Shown here: positions 1 through 8,244 of the stretch, one piece after another
How the letters are laid out: each line of letters begins with the position of its first letter
Position numbering within the stretch: position 1 is the first letter of the stretch
DNA from: DT-110 sp030148525
GTDB taxonomy: Bacteria > Bacteroidota > Bacteroidia > Chitinophagales > Saprospiraceae
Assembly (NCBI GenBank): GCA_965227445.1
Contig: OZ245751.1
Coordinates: 558,001 to 622,000, forward strand
Reading direction: 5' to 3'
Length of the DNA stretch: 64,000 bases
The notes under the pieces: model-generated
Seen by the model: only the letters and a program-made list of their open reading frames with translations
Databases searched by the model: none
Told to the model about the DNA's origin: nothing
Made by a program: the position numbers and the translations under genes

Positions 1-1068
1 TTGACTCGTATTAAAAAGCTCGATGTACTCCACTGGTGGTAAGCCGGCGAGGTCGGCGGACGGGTTGGCAAAGAATTCGGACAGGAGCAATGCACCCCGG
101 TCGGGCTCAAATCCAACCAGATAGCGAAAGGATTGACTCAGGGTACTCGATACATTGCCGGCGAGGTCTGTGATCTGATCCGCTGTAATTTCGTACTCTG
201 AGTTGTTTTGCAAGGGAAGAGATAGTTTCAGTAAAACGGTGTTGGGAGCCGGGAAAGAGCGGCTGCCGATTGGAATGGAAGGCGTAAGCGAAAAGGTGGA
301 CAAATCCGAACTGCCGCCCTGTCTGATCGGCTCATTAAAAACCAATAGTAACGACTCTGCATCGGGGGCATGGACCGAAAGCAGGTCCGGAGGCGTGTTG
401 TCTGCTAGTAATGGTTTGACCTGCCAATCGTCAAAGGCAAAGGCCTCATTACGGGTAGCCGTGTACGAGCAGCGAATACCCGTAAATAAACCGGTAGGGT
501 AGGTGTCGTCGACAACACTTCCTTCAAGTATGAATGTCCCCGAGTCATTGTAGTCGGCGAAAAGCTGCCAGATGCCATCGGGTTGCTGTATTACCCGTAC
601 GCGCACCCGTACCGGAGCAGAAGCCACCGCACCTTCCGTACCGGCAATAAGTAAGGTTCGCCCGGAGCCATCCTGACGAAATAATTCCAGGGCATCCCGA
701 TTGCCCGATATCCCGCCTATACGTACCACATATCCGTTGAGCGGCCCGGTGAGATCGGGTTGGTCGGTGCGCAAAAACCATTCAGCGTAATTGGAGCCGG
801 AGGGACTGAATGATAGGTTAGAGGTCAGTTCATAGGTGGTGACCGAATCGTAGGTCGTTGGAGCAAGCAGGCTCAGATAGCGATCATTAGCTGATGTCGG
901 ATTACGGTCATTCAGTTGGAGTAGTCCGTTGTTAGCAGAAAAGAAGGAGGTATCTCCCTGCCATTGGGATCCATAGGGGGGTGGCCCCTGGTCGAAAGTG
1001 AGAGGGAACTGGCCGTAGGCAGTGCCATAGCTGCTTATTAAGAAAATGTAAAAAAGGACCTTTTTCAT
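1..1068 (-). CDS. Secreted lamin-tail-domain protein, 3' end missing
   Basis: The first 356 codons of a gene that runs off the left edge; the frame is open from the ATG at 1068 to base 1. It starts with a signal peptide (MKKVLFYIFLISS, then YGTAYG before Q), so the product is exported. The first ~215 residues look like a beta-sandwich, possibly carbohydrate-binding. Next comes an SbsA/Ig-like segment ('LLLVFNEPI ... YEITADQITDLAGNVSS'). The visible part ends in 'LLLSEFFANPSADL' and 'VEYIELFN', the usual opening of a lamin-tail (LTD) domain. In Bacteroidota such proteins often end in a T9SS sorting domain, which would lie outside the window. Divergent from asd. The exact role is unknown. Confidence 0.85.
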   Translation of the reverse strand, partial: MKKVLFYIFLISSYGTAYGQFPLTFDQGPPPYGSQWQGDTSFFSANNGLLQLNDRNPTSANDRYLSLLAPTTYDSVTTYELTSNLSFSPSGSNYAEWFLRTDQPDLTGPLNGYVVRIGGISGNRDALELFRQDGSGRTLLIAGTEGAVASAPVRVRVRVIQQPDGIWQLFADYNDSGTFILEGSVVDDTYPTGLFTGIRCSYTATRNEAFAFDDWQVKPLLADNTPPDLLSVHAPDAESLLLVFNEPIRQGGSSDLSTFSLTPSIPIGSRSFPAPNTVLLKLSLPLQNNSEYEITADQITDLAGNVSSTLSQSFRYLVGFEPDRGALLLSEFFANPSADLAGLPPVEYIELFNTSQ

Positions 1069-1101
1069 CTAGGGTCGATGGCGTAGTATATGGATAGCTT
1101 G

Positions 1102-1251
1102 TATATTTGCACCCCGTCGATGCAAAGTGGAAAGCCAGCAAGTGCCGGGCAACCGATGGGATCATTACCGGCCATAAATTGTTGGTTCGGTACTGGCGAA
1201 CCCCCTGCCCTGGTTCAAATATAGGGGATTATATGCTAAAATTAATCGCTC
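1102..1251 (+). promoter_or_regulatory. Promoter box and structured leader of asd (candidate)
   Basis: TATATTTG at 1102-1109 fits the Bacteroidota -7 box (TAnnTTTG); no clear TTTG lies at the -33 distance. The ~140-nt leader that follows holds possible stems: GCCGG with CCGGC around 1142-1170, and GGTTCG with CGAACC around 1185-1203. It matches no riboswitch class I recognise. The promoter box is plausible; the leader function is a guess. Confidence 0.3.
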
Positions 1252-2271
1252 ATGAAGTTAGCAGTTGTAGGAGTCACCGGCCTGGTAGGTCAGGTGATGT
1301 GTAAAGTTTTAGAGGAACGCGATCTTCCTATTTCAGAATTCATTCCCGTGGCCTCGGCCCGGTCGGTTGGTAAAGAGATTATCTTTCGGGGACAATCGTA
1401 TAGCGTTCAGTCCATGGAGGCAGCTATTGCTAAGCAGCCCGATGTGGCCTTGTTTTCAGCCGGTGGTAGTACCTCTTTGGAATACGCTCCTCAGTTTGCG
1501 GCGGTGGGAACCATTGTTATCGATAATTCCTCCGCCTGGCGAATGGACACCGACAAGAAGCTGGTAGTTCCGGAAGTTAATGCGCATACGCTTACGAGGG
1601 AAGATAAGATTATTGCCAACCCCAACTGTTCGACCATTCAAATGGTTATGGCCCTGGCGCCCCTACACCGGTCCTACGGCATTCGTCGGGTTGTTGTAAG
1701 CACTTACCAATCCTTTACCGGTACGGGAGTAAAAGCGGTCAAGCAGTACAACCTGGAATCGAAGGGCTATGCTCCGGAACAGTCGGAGCGGGCTTACCCG
1801 TATCCTATTTTCGAAAACTGCCTGCCCCACTGCGATGTCTTCCTCGACAACGACTACACGAAAGAGGAGATGAAGCTGGTACACGAGACCCGCAAGATCC
1901 TGGATTCACCCAATATCGGGGTGACGGCAACTGCCGTTCGCGTTCCGGTTGATGGTGGCCACTCCGAAGCGGTCAATGTCGAATTCAGCAAGCCGTTTGA
2001 CCTGAACGAAGTTCGTGCGTTACTGTCGGAAACACCCGGTATTAAAGTGCTCGATACCCCGGCTGATAATGCATACCCGATGCCGCTTTTCGCCAAAAAT
2101 CGCGATGAGGTCTTTGTGGGACGCATACGCAGGGACGAATCCATCGAAAATGGCCTGAACCTGTGGATTGTAGCCGATAACCTGCGTAAAGGGGCGGCCA
2201 CGAATGCAGTGCAAATTGCCGAATATTTGTTACAGAATAAACTGATACCCACATCCGGGCAACTGGCCTAG
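1252..2271 (+). CDS. asd: Aspartate-semialdehyde dehydrogenase
   Basis: Makes L-aspartate 4-semialdehyde from aspartyl phosphate with NADPH, the branch point to lysine/diaminopimelate, threonine and methionine; cytoplasmic. 339 residues, normal for the family. The N-terminus carries the Rossmann loop GVTGLVG (residues 7-13). The catalytic Cys126 is in NPNCST, and the substrate-binding/acid-base His237 is in DGGHSEA. The ATG at 1252 puts the nucleotide-binding strand right at the N-terminus. It stands alone, divergent from the partial secreted protein. A hairpin follows the stop. Confidence 0.96.
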   Translation: MKLAVVGVTGLVGQVMCKVLEERDLPISEFIPVASARSVGKEIIFRGQSYSVQSMEAAIAKQPDVALFSAGGSTSLEYAPQFAAVGTIVIDNSSAWRMDTDKKLVVPEVNAHTLTREDKIIANPNCSTIQMVMALAPLHRSYGIRRVVVSTYQSFTGTGVKAVKQYNLESKGYAPEQSERAYPYPIFENCLPHCDVFLDNDYTKEEMKLVHETRKILDSPNIGVTATAVRVPVDGGHSEAVNVEFSKPFDLNEVRALLSETPGIKVLDTPADNAYPMPLFAKNRDEVFVGRIRRDESIENGLNLWIVADNLRKGAATNAVQIAEYLLQNKLIPTSGQLA

Positions 2272-2280
2272 AAGACTCCA

Positions 2281-2304
2281 GCCTCTCAATAATTTTGAGG
2301 AGGC
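2281..2304 (+). terminator. Hairpin after asd
   Basis: GCCTC-TCAA pairs with TTGA-GAGGC around a TAATT loop, 9 nt after the asd stop, with one bulged G. No T-run follows, so it may act as a 3'-end stabiliser rather than a true intrinsic terminator. The rest of 2305-2522 shows only a small ACAGTT/AACTGT hairpin. Confidence 0.35.
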
Positions 2305-2522
2305 TTACACGACTCTGTCGGCAACCGGTTTCGAAAGGAAGAAGGTCCCTGGCGGCCTAGTTCCTACCGGTATTTTGATTTACAGAATACAGTCGTTAGC
2401 TTTACAAGGTTACCTGTATACTACTGATGGAACCGCTGACCCCTGCACAGTTCACTCCTTCTCAACTGTTTCCGGGTTATGTGGCAGACACGACTCGATA
2501 ATTGATCACGAAATCCGGACGC

Positions 2523-3899
2523 ATGAAGACGAAGCTGGTTTTATGGGGGTTCAACGAAAAGGAAGAGCGGACCCTCATTGCCCTCGACCTGCAAGCTGAT
2601 GACAGCAAGGTGATTATGTACACCTTCCAGGAGCCTGTCGCTACTGAAGATTTTAGCCAGACTTTGATGAATGAATGGCGAAACGATAAGGAAGTCACCT
2701 TCCCGGAGCCTTTTCAGAAAACAGAGCAGGAACTCAGTGTTTCCAAACCACTTTTGCCGGAAGGCTATAAGGTGGAGCGGGAAGACGTTATCCAACGAGC
2801 ACAGACCGAGTGGCAATTCATTGTATTGTCAGCCAAGCTCAACCGGGCGTACGAGTCTGAATTGGGAGAACTTCAGGATAAGGTCTCCAAGTTATCCGAT
2901 TTCGATAGTGGTATCTGGGAAGAGTTAAAATCCTTCTGGAGTAAAGTACAAACCCAGGTTCGCGACAAAAATCTGTTTCGCGATCACGCTGATAAATTGC
3001 GGGACCAGACCAACGCTCTCTTTGCTCAGATGAAGGAATTGCGATCCAAGCTGGATGCCGAGTTCAAAAAGCGCTCCGCGGAGAACCAAAAGGAGTTTCA
3101 TGAAAAACTGGCCGATATCGAAGAGCGGATCTCCAAGGGATTGCGATTGCAACCCATCTTTGATGAGCTCAAAAAGCTGCAACGCCGGTTTCGCGATACC
3201 AAGTTTACCCGTGAGGATCGTTCCAAAGTATGGAAGCGTCTGGATGGTGCCTTTAAGAAAGTTAAGGAAAAGCGGTTTGGTCCGGATGCCAATAAGGATC
3301 GTTCCCCCTTTGATCGCCTGCAGCGCCGGTATAACGGCTTACTGGAGGCTATCAAAAAAATGGAGCGGTCGATCAAGCGCGATGAAGACGAGTTGAGTTT
3401 TCAAAAGCGGAAGATCGAGCGCACCGACGGTCAGCTGGAAGCTCAGATACGGGAAGCAAAGATTAAAATGATCGATGACCGTATCGCCTCTAAAAGGGAA
3501 AAGTTTGCCGATATGGTAAAAACGCGTTCGGAACTGGAGTCTCGTCTGGAAAAAGAAAAGGCCAAAGAAGAACGGCGTAAAGCCGAAGCGGAGGCTAAGG
3601 CAAAGGCTAAAGAAGAGATTGCCAAAAAGATCGAGAAACAATCCAAAGAGCTGGAGAAGGAGTCGGGTAAACTGCAAAAGGCTGCCGAAAAGCTAAAAGA
3701 TCCGGCCGAAAAAACAGAGGCTAAGAAGGAACGCAAAGAGGATGGAGTCGTAAAAGCGGTAAGTGCAACCCTTGGGGAGGCTTTTGACGATGTAGTCGAT
3801 ACAGTAAAAGCTGTGGCAATGGTGGTCGGAGACAAATTTGCTGAAGACTTCACTGACAAATCCAGGCAGGGGACAACCGCCGAATCCGAAGAAGAATAA
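2523..3899 (+). CDS. Highly charged coiled-coil protein, function unknown
   Basis: A 458-residue cytoplasmic protein without signal peptide or membrane segment. The ATG at 2523 (MKTKLVLWGFNEKEERTLIA) is preferred over a TTG seven codons upstream. Residues ~1-85 form a small globular part. Residues ~90-400 are almost entirely Lys/Glu/Arg-rich heptads, predicted long coiled coils. A segment around 215-255 ('FDELKKLQRRFRDTKFTRED', then 'RSKVWKRLDGAFKK') resembles the helical W/R/F pattern of DUF349 proteins; this is a weak resemblance. The C-terminus (~425-450) has a short amphipathic stretch and an acidic tail. Monocistronic, followed by a strong terminator. Confidence 0.8.
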   Translation: MKTKLVLWGFNEKEERTLIALDLQADDSKVIMYTFQEPVATEDFSQTLMNEWRNDKEVTFPEPFQKTEQELSVSKPLLPEGYKVEREDVIQRAQTEWQFIVLSAKLNRAYESELGELQDKVSKLSDFDSGIWEELKSFWSKVQTQVRDKNLFRDHADKLRDQTNALFAQMKELRSKLDAEFKKRSAENQKEFHEKLADIEERISKGLRLQPIFDELKKLQRRFRDTKFTREDRSKVWKRLDGAFKKVKEKRFGPDANKDRSPFDRLQRRYNGLLEAIKKMERSIKRDEDELSFQKRKIERTDGQLEAQIREAKIKMIDDRIASKREKFADMVKTRSELESRLEKEKAKEERRKAEAEAKAKAKEEIAKKIEKQSKELEKESGKLQKAAEKLKDPAEKTEAKKERKEDGVVKAVSATLGEAFDDVVDTVKAVAMVVGDKFAEDFTDKSRQGTTAESEEE

Positions 3900-3931
3900 G
3901 AAATAATTTTTCACTGAAATTCTTTTCAGCT

Positions 3932-3968
3932 AAAATCCACCTGGTATCCTGTCCGGGTGGATTTTTTT
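3932..3968 (+). terminator. Intrinsic terminator of the coiled-coil gene
   Basis: AAAATCCACC pairs perfectly with GGTGGATTTT around a 14-nt loop, followed by a run of T residues ending at 3968. It lies 33 nt after the stop codon. Confidence 0.85.
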
Positions 3969-4122
3969 GTTGGTCCAGGGGATGGGGTTCGGTTTGTGAT
4001 TTTCACAATGTATTTGCGTGGACTGGTTGTTTAGGCTTTATAATTACTGTGTTTTCTGGGTTTTTGAACTGTTTAGGTTAGGTGTAAGAGGTGTATTTTT
4101 TTCACAATTAGCGATTTTTGTC

Positions 4123-4154
4123 TTTGTTTGAGGATGGGGATGGTTGCATATTTG
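4123..4154 (+). promoter_or_regulatory. Candidate promoter for a non-coding RNA
   Basis: TTTG at 4123-4126, 20 nt, then CATATTTG at 4147-4154. This differs from the Bacteroidota consensus TTTG-N19-21-TAnnTTTG by one base. No gene follows on this strand before 4.6 kb. Confidence 0.4.
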
Positions 4155-4207
4155 TACTGTGAGCGGGACATAAGGCCCGCAGCTAGTGCTAAAAGAAGCA
4201 CCGCCAC

Positions 4208-4437
4208 TAATTGAGAATATGTTCATGGGATTATAATTATTGTGGTTGATCGTCCCGGCCCAGCCGGGACGTATCAAACTTTCCAATCCCTGCAAAGATA
4301 TTTCCTTTGGTCCTTCAGGCTTAGGTAACCTGCTGAGACCGAGAGATTTGTTTTAGGTTAAAACTTCGCGACGATACATCGTTATCATCGCCCCTTTTTG
4401 AAAGATTAATTTTGGATATGTTCATGGGATTATAATT
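4208..4437 (+). repeat. Twin 31-bp direct repeat before hairpins
   Basis: Copies at 4208-4238 and 4407-4437, 199 bp apart. The last 22 bases are identical (ATATGTTCATGG then GATTATAATT); the first part shares TAATT and a G. Each copy is followed within 1-8 nt by a strong hairpin of unrelated sequence (4246-4277 and 4439-4467). The same arrangement recurs inverted at 60.2-60.7 kb. Confidence 0.85.
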
Positions 4438-4438
4438 G

Positions 4439-4472
4439 AAAGTCGCACTTCTAATCAGTGCGACTTTTTTTT
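4439..4472 (+). terminator. Strong intrinsic terminator
   Basis: AAAGTCGCACT (4439-4449) pairs with AGTGCGACTTT (4457-4467) around TCTAATC; the T-run extends to 4472. It belongs to no annotated coding gene: the nearest + strand gene ends 540 nt upstream and already has its own terminator. Confidence 0.8.
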
Positions 4473-4596
4473 GTTCCTGTCTCATCCCTTTTCCTTGGAT
4501 ACCACTTCGTTGTCGGTATAATAGACATTTGCAGTCCAAAGGATAAATCCCAAACACGCTCTTAGTCACATTTCATCCTGTCAACCTCACCTTCTG

Positions 4597-5499
4597 CTAG
4601 AAAAACAATTCCTGAGCTATGCGGAATGTATTGGCGTGACCATCGATAATGTGGGCTATGCGCTCGGAATATCCTCCCCCCATACTAACTGCGACGGGGA
4701 CCTGATAATCCCGACAGGCAGATAGCACCAGCCGGTCACGCTCCCTGCACCCCTGAATACTAAGAGCGAGTCTGCCCAGTTTGTCGGTAGCGAGCACATC
4801 GACTCCCGACAGGAAGAACGCAAGATCGGGTTGTACGCGGTCAAAAAGACGCGGCAAAATATTGCGTAAGATGCGCAAGTAAGGCTCATCCTCTGTTTGG
4901 TCGGGCAGACCAATATCCAAATCTGATACTTCTTTGCGGGTCGGGTAATTTTTAGCTCCGTGCATGCTGAAGGTAAACACGCGTGGCTCATTGCGAAAGA
5001 GGTGGGCCGTTCCGTTTCCCTGGTGAACATCGAGGTCAATGATCAGTATTTGCCTGATCACTCCTTCGTGCAGAAGGGCGTTGGCTGCGATCGCAATGTC
5101 ATTGAACACGCAAAACCCTTCACCGTGTGAGCGGTAAGCGTGGTGAGTGCCTCCGGCAATATTCAGGGCCACGCCGTATTTTTGGGCAAAGCGTGCACAT
5201 TCCAATGTACCGTTTGCAATATGGAGGCCCCGGTGAATTAACTGGGGAGACATTGGGAAGCCAACAGCACGCTCTTCCTTGCGCGTCCATTCCTGATGTT
5301 TCAGCCGGTGCCAATATGCCGGAGAATGGGTTAGCAAGAGCGTCTCTTCGTCGAGGGGGTCAGGATGAAAAAAGTGACTTTCCGTAATGGTACCTTCGTA
5401 GAGAAGCTGTTCGGGTACCAATTCGTATTTGATCATGGGAAAGCGATGTCCCTGAGGCAATTGGTATTTATAAATTGGCGAGTACGCAATCCGTAGCAT
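4597..5499 (-). CDS. Histone deacetylase family (AcuC/HDAC-like) amidohydrolase
   Basis: A zinc-dependent deacetylase of the arginase/HDAC fold, 300 residues, cytoplasmic; bacterial relatives deacetylate proteins or small acetylamines. Active-site signatures are intact: paired His119-His120 in GGTHHAYR, zinc ligands Asp157 and His159 in DLDVHQGNGTA, third ligand Asp234 in SGVDVLATDKLG, and the late glycine loop MGGGYS. The ATG at 5499 (MLRIAYSPIY) matches the usual family start; a TTG six codons upstream is in frame but less likely. Divergent from lysS. The natural substrate cannot be read from sequence. Confidence 0.93.
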   Translation of the reverse strand: MLRIAYSPIYKYQLPQGHRFPMIKYELVPEQLLYEGTITESHFFHPDPLDEETLLLTHSPAYWHRLKHQEWTRKEERAVGFPMSPQLIHRGLHIANGTLECARFAQKYGVALNIAGGTHHAYRSHGEGFCVFNDIAIAANALLHEGVIRQILIIDLDVHQGNGTAHLFRNEPRVFTFSMHGAKNYPTRKEVSDLDIGLPDQTEDEPYLRILRNILPRLFDRVQPDLAFFLSGVDVLATDKLGRLALSIQGCRERDRLVLSACRDYQVPVAVSMGGGYSERIAHIIDGHANTFRIAQELFF

Positions 5500-5630
5500 A
5501 GCTGAGAGGTAGTCCAAATAAACAGTATCAAGAACAGTAAGGGGGCAAAGTTGTTTGCCATCATATATACATCTTGGCGGACCATTTTCAGGATAGTAAT
5601 CGGTACTAGGTGAAAAAGTCCGGAAAACTG

Positions 5631-5638
5631 TATTTTTG
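5631..5638 (+). promoter_or_regulatory. -7 box upstream of lysS
   Basis: TATTTTTG matches TAnnTTTG exactly, 62 nt before the lysS ATG. The expected -33 TTTG is not evident, so this is a weak call. Confidence 0.35.
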
Positions 5639-5700
5639 CACCGCCATTGGAACCTTTGTTGTCCTTGTACAACTAATCAAACAAAACAGAACCAAACATT

Positions 5701-7455
5701 ATGGCTTTATCAGAACAGGAAATCATTCGCAGGGAGAATCTGGAAAAAATCCGGGAATTGGGTTTTGATCCCTTTCCGGCAAAACCCTTCGATAGTTCAT
5801 TCAAATCGGATGAGATTACCACTCACCTGTTCAAGAAACAGTTGCGAAAGGAGCTGCAGGCTATTAAGGGCCTGGACGAATCGGGCGCTCAACAATTGAT
5901 GGATGGCATGTTCCAGTCGCGAGGTCGCGCTGCAAAACTGTTGGCCAACGAAGAGCTGGCGGCCGGGTTGGAGGTAGGAGAGGAAGTCTCCTTCGAGCCT
6001 CAATTCAAAAAGGAAGCCATGCCCCTGGATGACTTTTTTGCGGAAGCAAAGTCAAATGCCTTAGGCGAATTCGATGGTAAGGAGGTAACTATTGCCGGGC
6101 GGTTCATGGGCCAGCGCGGTCCCTTTGCCAAGCTACAGGACACACATGGTACCATCCAATTGTACATTGGAAAGAAAGATCTGGGCGATACCGAGGAAGA
6201 GCAGGAGCGGTACAAAAAGCTGGTCAAACTCCTGGATATCGGTGATTATATAGGTGTTCGGGGTGAGGTATTTGCCACGGGAACCGGCGAGGTCTCCATT
6301 CACGTTCGGGAGCTTACCTTTCTGGGCAAGTCACTGCGTCCCTTACCCGTGGTAAAGCGCGACAAAGAGGGGAATGTGTATGATGCCTTTACCGATCCGG
6401 AGTTGCGGCACCGAATGCGCTACGTGGACCTGACCGTAAATCCTCAATACCGATCCATTTTCCGGAAGCGGGCAGCCATCATTTCGGCTATGCGCCGTTT
6501 CTTCGATCAGCATGGCTGGCTGGAAGTGGAAACCCCCATTCTGCAGCCCATCCACGGCGGAGCAGCTGCACGTCCTTTCCAGACGCACCACAATACGCTG
6601 GACATGCCGTTGTACATGCGCATCGCCAATGAGTTGTATCTGAAGCGGTTGATCGTAGGTGGTTTCGAAGGTGTGTACGAGATCGGAAAGATGTTCCGGA
6701 ACGAAGGGATGGACCGTACCCACAATCCCGAGTTTACCTCCATGGAAATCTACGTGGCCTATAAAGATTACGTCTGGATGATGGAGATGGTCGAGGAATG
6801 CCTGGAGTATATTGCCAGGGAAGTCAATGGCACCACAAAGGCTACGCTCGGGGATAAAGTCATCGATTTTGCCGGTCCGTACGAGCGTCTGTCCATGTAC
6901 GAGTCCATCGAAAAATACACCGGGGTGGATATCAGCGAGATGACGGAGGATGACTTGCGCGCGCTTTGCAAAAAATGGCACATTGAGGTAGAGGACAGTA
7001 TGGGCCGCGGAAAACTCATCGATGAGATATTCGGGGAAAAGGTAGAGGACAATTTGATCCAGCCGACCTACATCACTGATTACCCGATCGAAATGACGCC
7101 CCTGGCTAAGAAGCACCGGTCGAAAGACGGCTTGGTCGAACGCTTTGAGTTGTTTGTCAACGGCAAAGAAATTGCCAATGCCTATTCGGAGTTGAACGAT
7201 CCCATCGATCAGCGCGAGCGCTTTGAGGAGCAATTAGGCCTGGCCGAACGCGGTGATGAGGAAGCCATGGCCCTGGATGAAGATTTTCTGCGGGCTTTGG
7301 AATACGGCATGCCGCCAACCTCTGGTCTGGGTATCGGTATTGACCGCCTTACGATGATGCTCACCAACCAGGATAGTATTCAGGAAGTACTATTTTTTCC
7401 GCAAATGCGACCTGAGCAAAAGGATGCCGATAGCGAGGATTCGTCTGAAAATTAG
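5701..7455 (+). CDS. lysS: Lysyl-tRNA synthetase, class II
   Basis: Charges tRNA-Lys with lysine. 584 residues, longer than the ~500 of many bacterial enzymes. The OB-fold anticodon-binding domain starts near residue 127 (GKEVTIAGRFMGQRG). Class II motif 2 is at ~331-350 (FRNEGMDRTHNPEFTSMEIY). Motif 3 is near 545-560 (GLGIGIDRLTMML). The extra length is mainly an Ala/Glu/Lys-rich stretch between residues ~40 and 120, where short homologues run directly into the OB fold. Start ATG at 5701 gives the typical MALSEQEIIRRENL helix. Monocistronic; divergent from the HDAC-like gene. Confidence 0.97.
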   Translation: MALSEQEIIRRENLEKIRELGFDPFPAKPFDSSFKSDEITTHLFKKQLRKELQAIKGLDESGAQQLMDGMFQSRGRAAKLLANEELAAGLEVGEEVSFEPQFKKEAMPLDDFFAEAKSNALGEFDGKEVTIAGRFMGQRGPFAKLQDTHGTIQLYIGKKDLGDTEEEQERYKKLVKLLDIGDYIGVRGEVFATGTGEVSIHVRELTFLGKSLRPLPVVKRDKEGNVYDAFTDPELRHRMRYVDLTVNPQYRSIFRKRAAIISAMRRFFDQHGWLEVETPILQPIHGGAAARPFQTHHNTLDMPLYMRIANELYLKRLIVGGFEGVYEIGKMFRNEGMDRTHNPEFTSMEIYVAYKDYVWMMEMVEECLEYIAREVNGTTKATLGDKVIDFAGPYERLSMYESIEKYTGVDISEMTEDDLRALCKKWHIEVEDSMGRGKLIDEIFGEKVEDNLIQPTYITDYPIEMTPLAKKHRSKDGLVERFELFVNGKEIANAYSELNDPIDQRERFEEQLGLAERGDEEAMALDEDFLRALEYGMPPTSGLGIGIDRLTMMLTNQDSIQEVLFFPQMRPEQKDADSEDSSEN

Positions 7456-7527
7456 ATCGCTGGTCGAATTCCATATACGCAGTACGTTTAAAACTCCTAT
7501 TTTAGGTAGGTATCAAAAAACCAAACT

Positions 7528-8196
7528 ATGCGTTACCGCTCATTCATGTTATTGCTTTTAGTGGGATCCTTGCTGGTGGCCTGCGGAGGTAATCAACAAA
7601 CCAAGGAAGAGGAACTCACCCGGGAAGAGTCATCGAACGATAAGGGATTGACCATCAGTGATGGCGAAACCGAGATCAACATCAATTCGGAGGAAATGGA
7701 GGATGCAGTTAACAGTCTAAAAGATGCATTCACCACAAAAAAGGACGGGAAAGAAATCGAGGTCGTTGATTTCCGGGAATTGAAAAAACTCATGCCCAAC
7801 AGAATTTCCGGTATGAAACAGACTAGTTCAACTGGAGAAAAGACGGGTATGCTCGGATTTAAGTTTGCTACTGCTCAGGCCGAGTACGAAGATGGCGATC
7901 AATCGCTGGATATGTCCATTACGGATGTTGCCGGCATCGGCATCCTCACGGCTTCGATGGCCGCCTGGACAAATATGGATATGGACCGGGAAACCGAAAG
8001 CGGTTACGAGCGCACCACCCGTATCGACGGCCATCCTGCCTTTGAAAAATGGGATGGTAATCGCAAACGCGGCGAGCTGAGTGTTTTTGTCGATGACCGC
8101 TTCATCATTACCATTGAAGGTCAGAACATTGCGGAGAAAGACCTGCGCAAAGCCCTGGATGGCATCAACCTGAATCGGCTGGGGCGTCTCCAGTAG
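7528..8196 (+). CDS. Putative lipoprotein, function unknown
   Basis: 222 residues with a lipoprotein signal (MRYRSFMLLLLVGSLLVAC) and lipobox LVAC, so Cys19 would be lipidated. The acidic linker after the cysteine (GGNQQTKEEELTREESSNDK) suggests a surface or periplasmic tether. The mature part (~95-222) looks like a small mixed alpha/beta domain ('GFKFATAQAEYEDGDQSLDM', 'HPAFEKWDGNRKRGELSVFV'). It follows lysS by 72 nt and precedes the WG-repeat gene by 48 nt, so these could be co-transcribed. I do not recognise a named family. Confidence 0.8.
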   Translation: MRYRSFMLLLLVGSLLVACGGNQQTKEEELTREESSNDKGLTISDGETEININSEEMEDAVNSLKDAFTTKKDGKEIEVVDFRELKKLMPNRISGMKQTSSTGEKTGMLGFKFATAQAEYEDGDQSLDMSITDVAGIGILTASMAAWTNMDMDRETESGYERTTRIDGHPAFEKWDGNRKRGELSVFVDDRFIITIEGQNIAEKDLRKALDGINLNRLGRLQ

Positions 8197-8244
8197 TCGG
8201 GTTTTGTGGCCAGGATTTTTGGTTATCTTCGCGCCTGCGGAAGA

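Larger units (their letters stand above)
4161..4472 (+). ncRNA. Candidate small RNA(s) in the gene-free stretch 3.97-4.6 kb
   Basis: No credible protein is encoded between 3900 and 4597. A promoter-like sequence ends at 4154. A small hairpin (GCGGG/CCCGC) starts near 4162. A 14-bp stem with a CCA loop lies at 4246-4277 and a perfect 11-bp stem plus T8 at 4439-4472. Transcription from ~4161 would give ~120 nt if it stopped at the first strong hairpin, or ~310 nt at the second. Each strong hairpin is preceded by the same 22-base word (4217-4238 and 4416-4437). Existence of the RNA is an inference. Confidence 0.35.

Noticed and set aside
4044..4569. Two - strand frames in the 4.0-4.6 kb gap sharing NYNPMNI
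   Set aside because: The shared peptide comes from the 22-base direct repeat; no start context or composition of real proteins.
6343..7233. 296-codon frame antisense to lysS
   Set aside because: Lies wholly inside a clearly functional lysS; long antisense frames are common at this GC content. The same holds for 32532-33551 inside rpoB and 16320-17159 inside susC.
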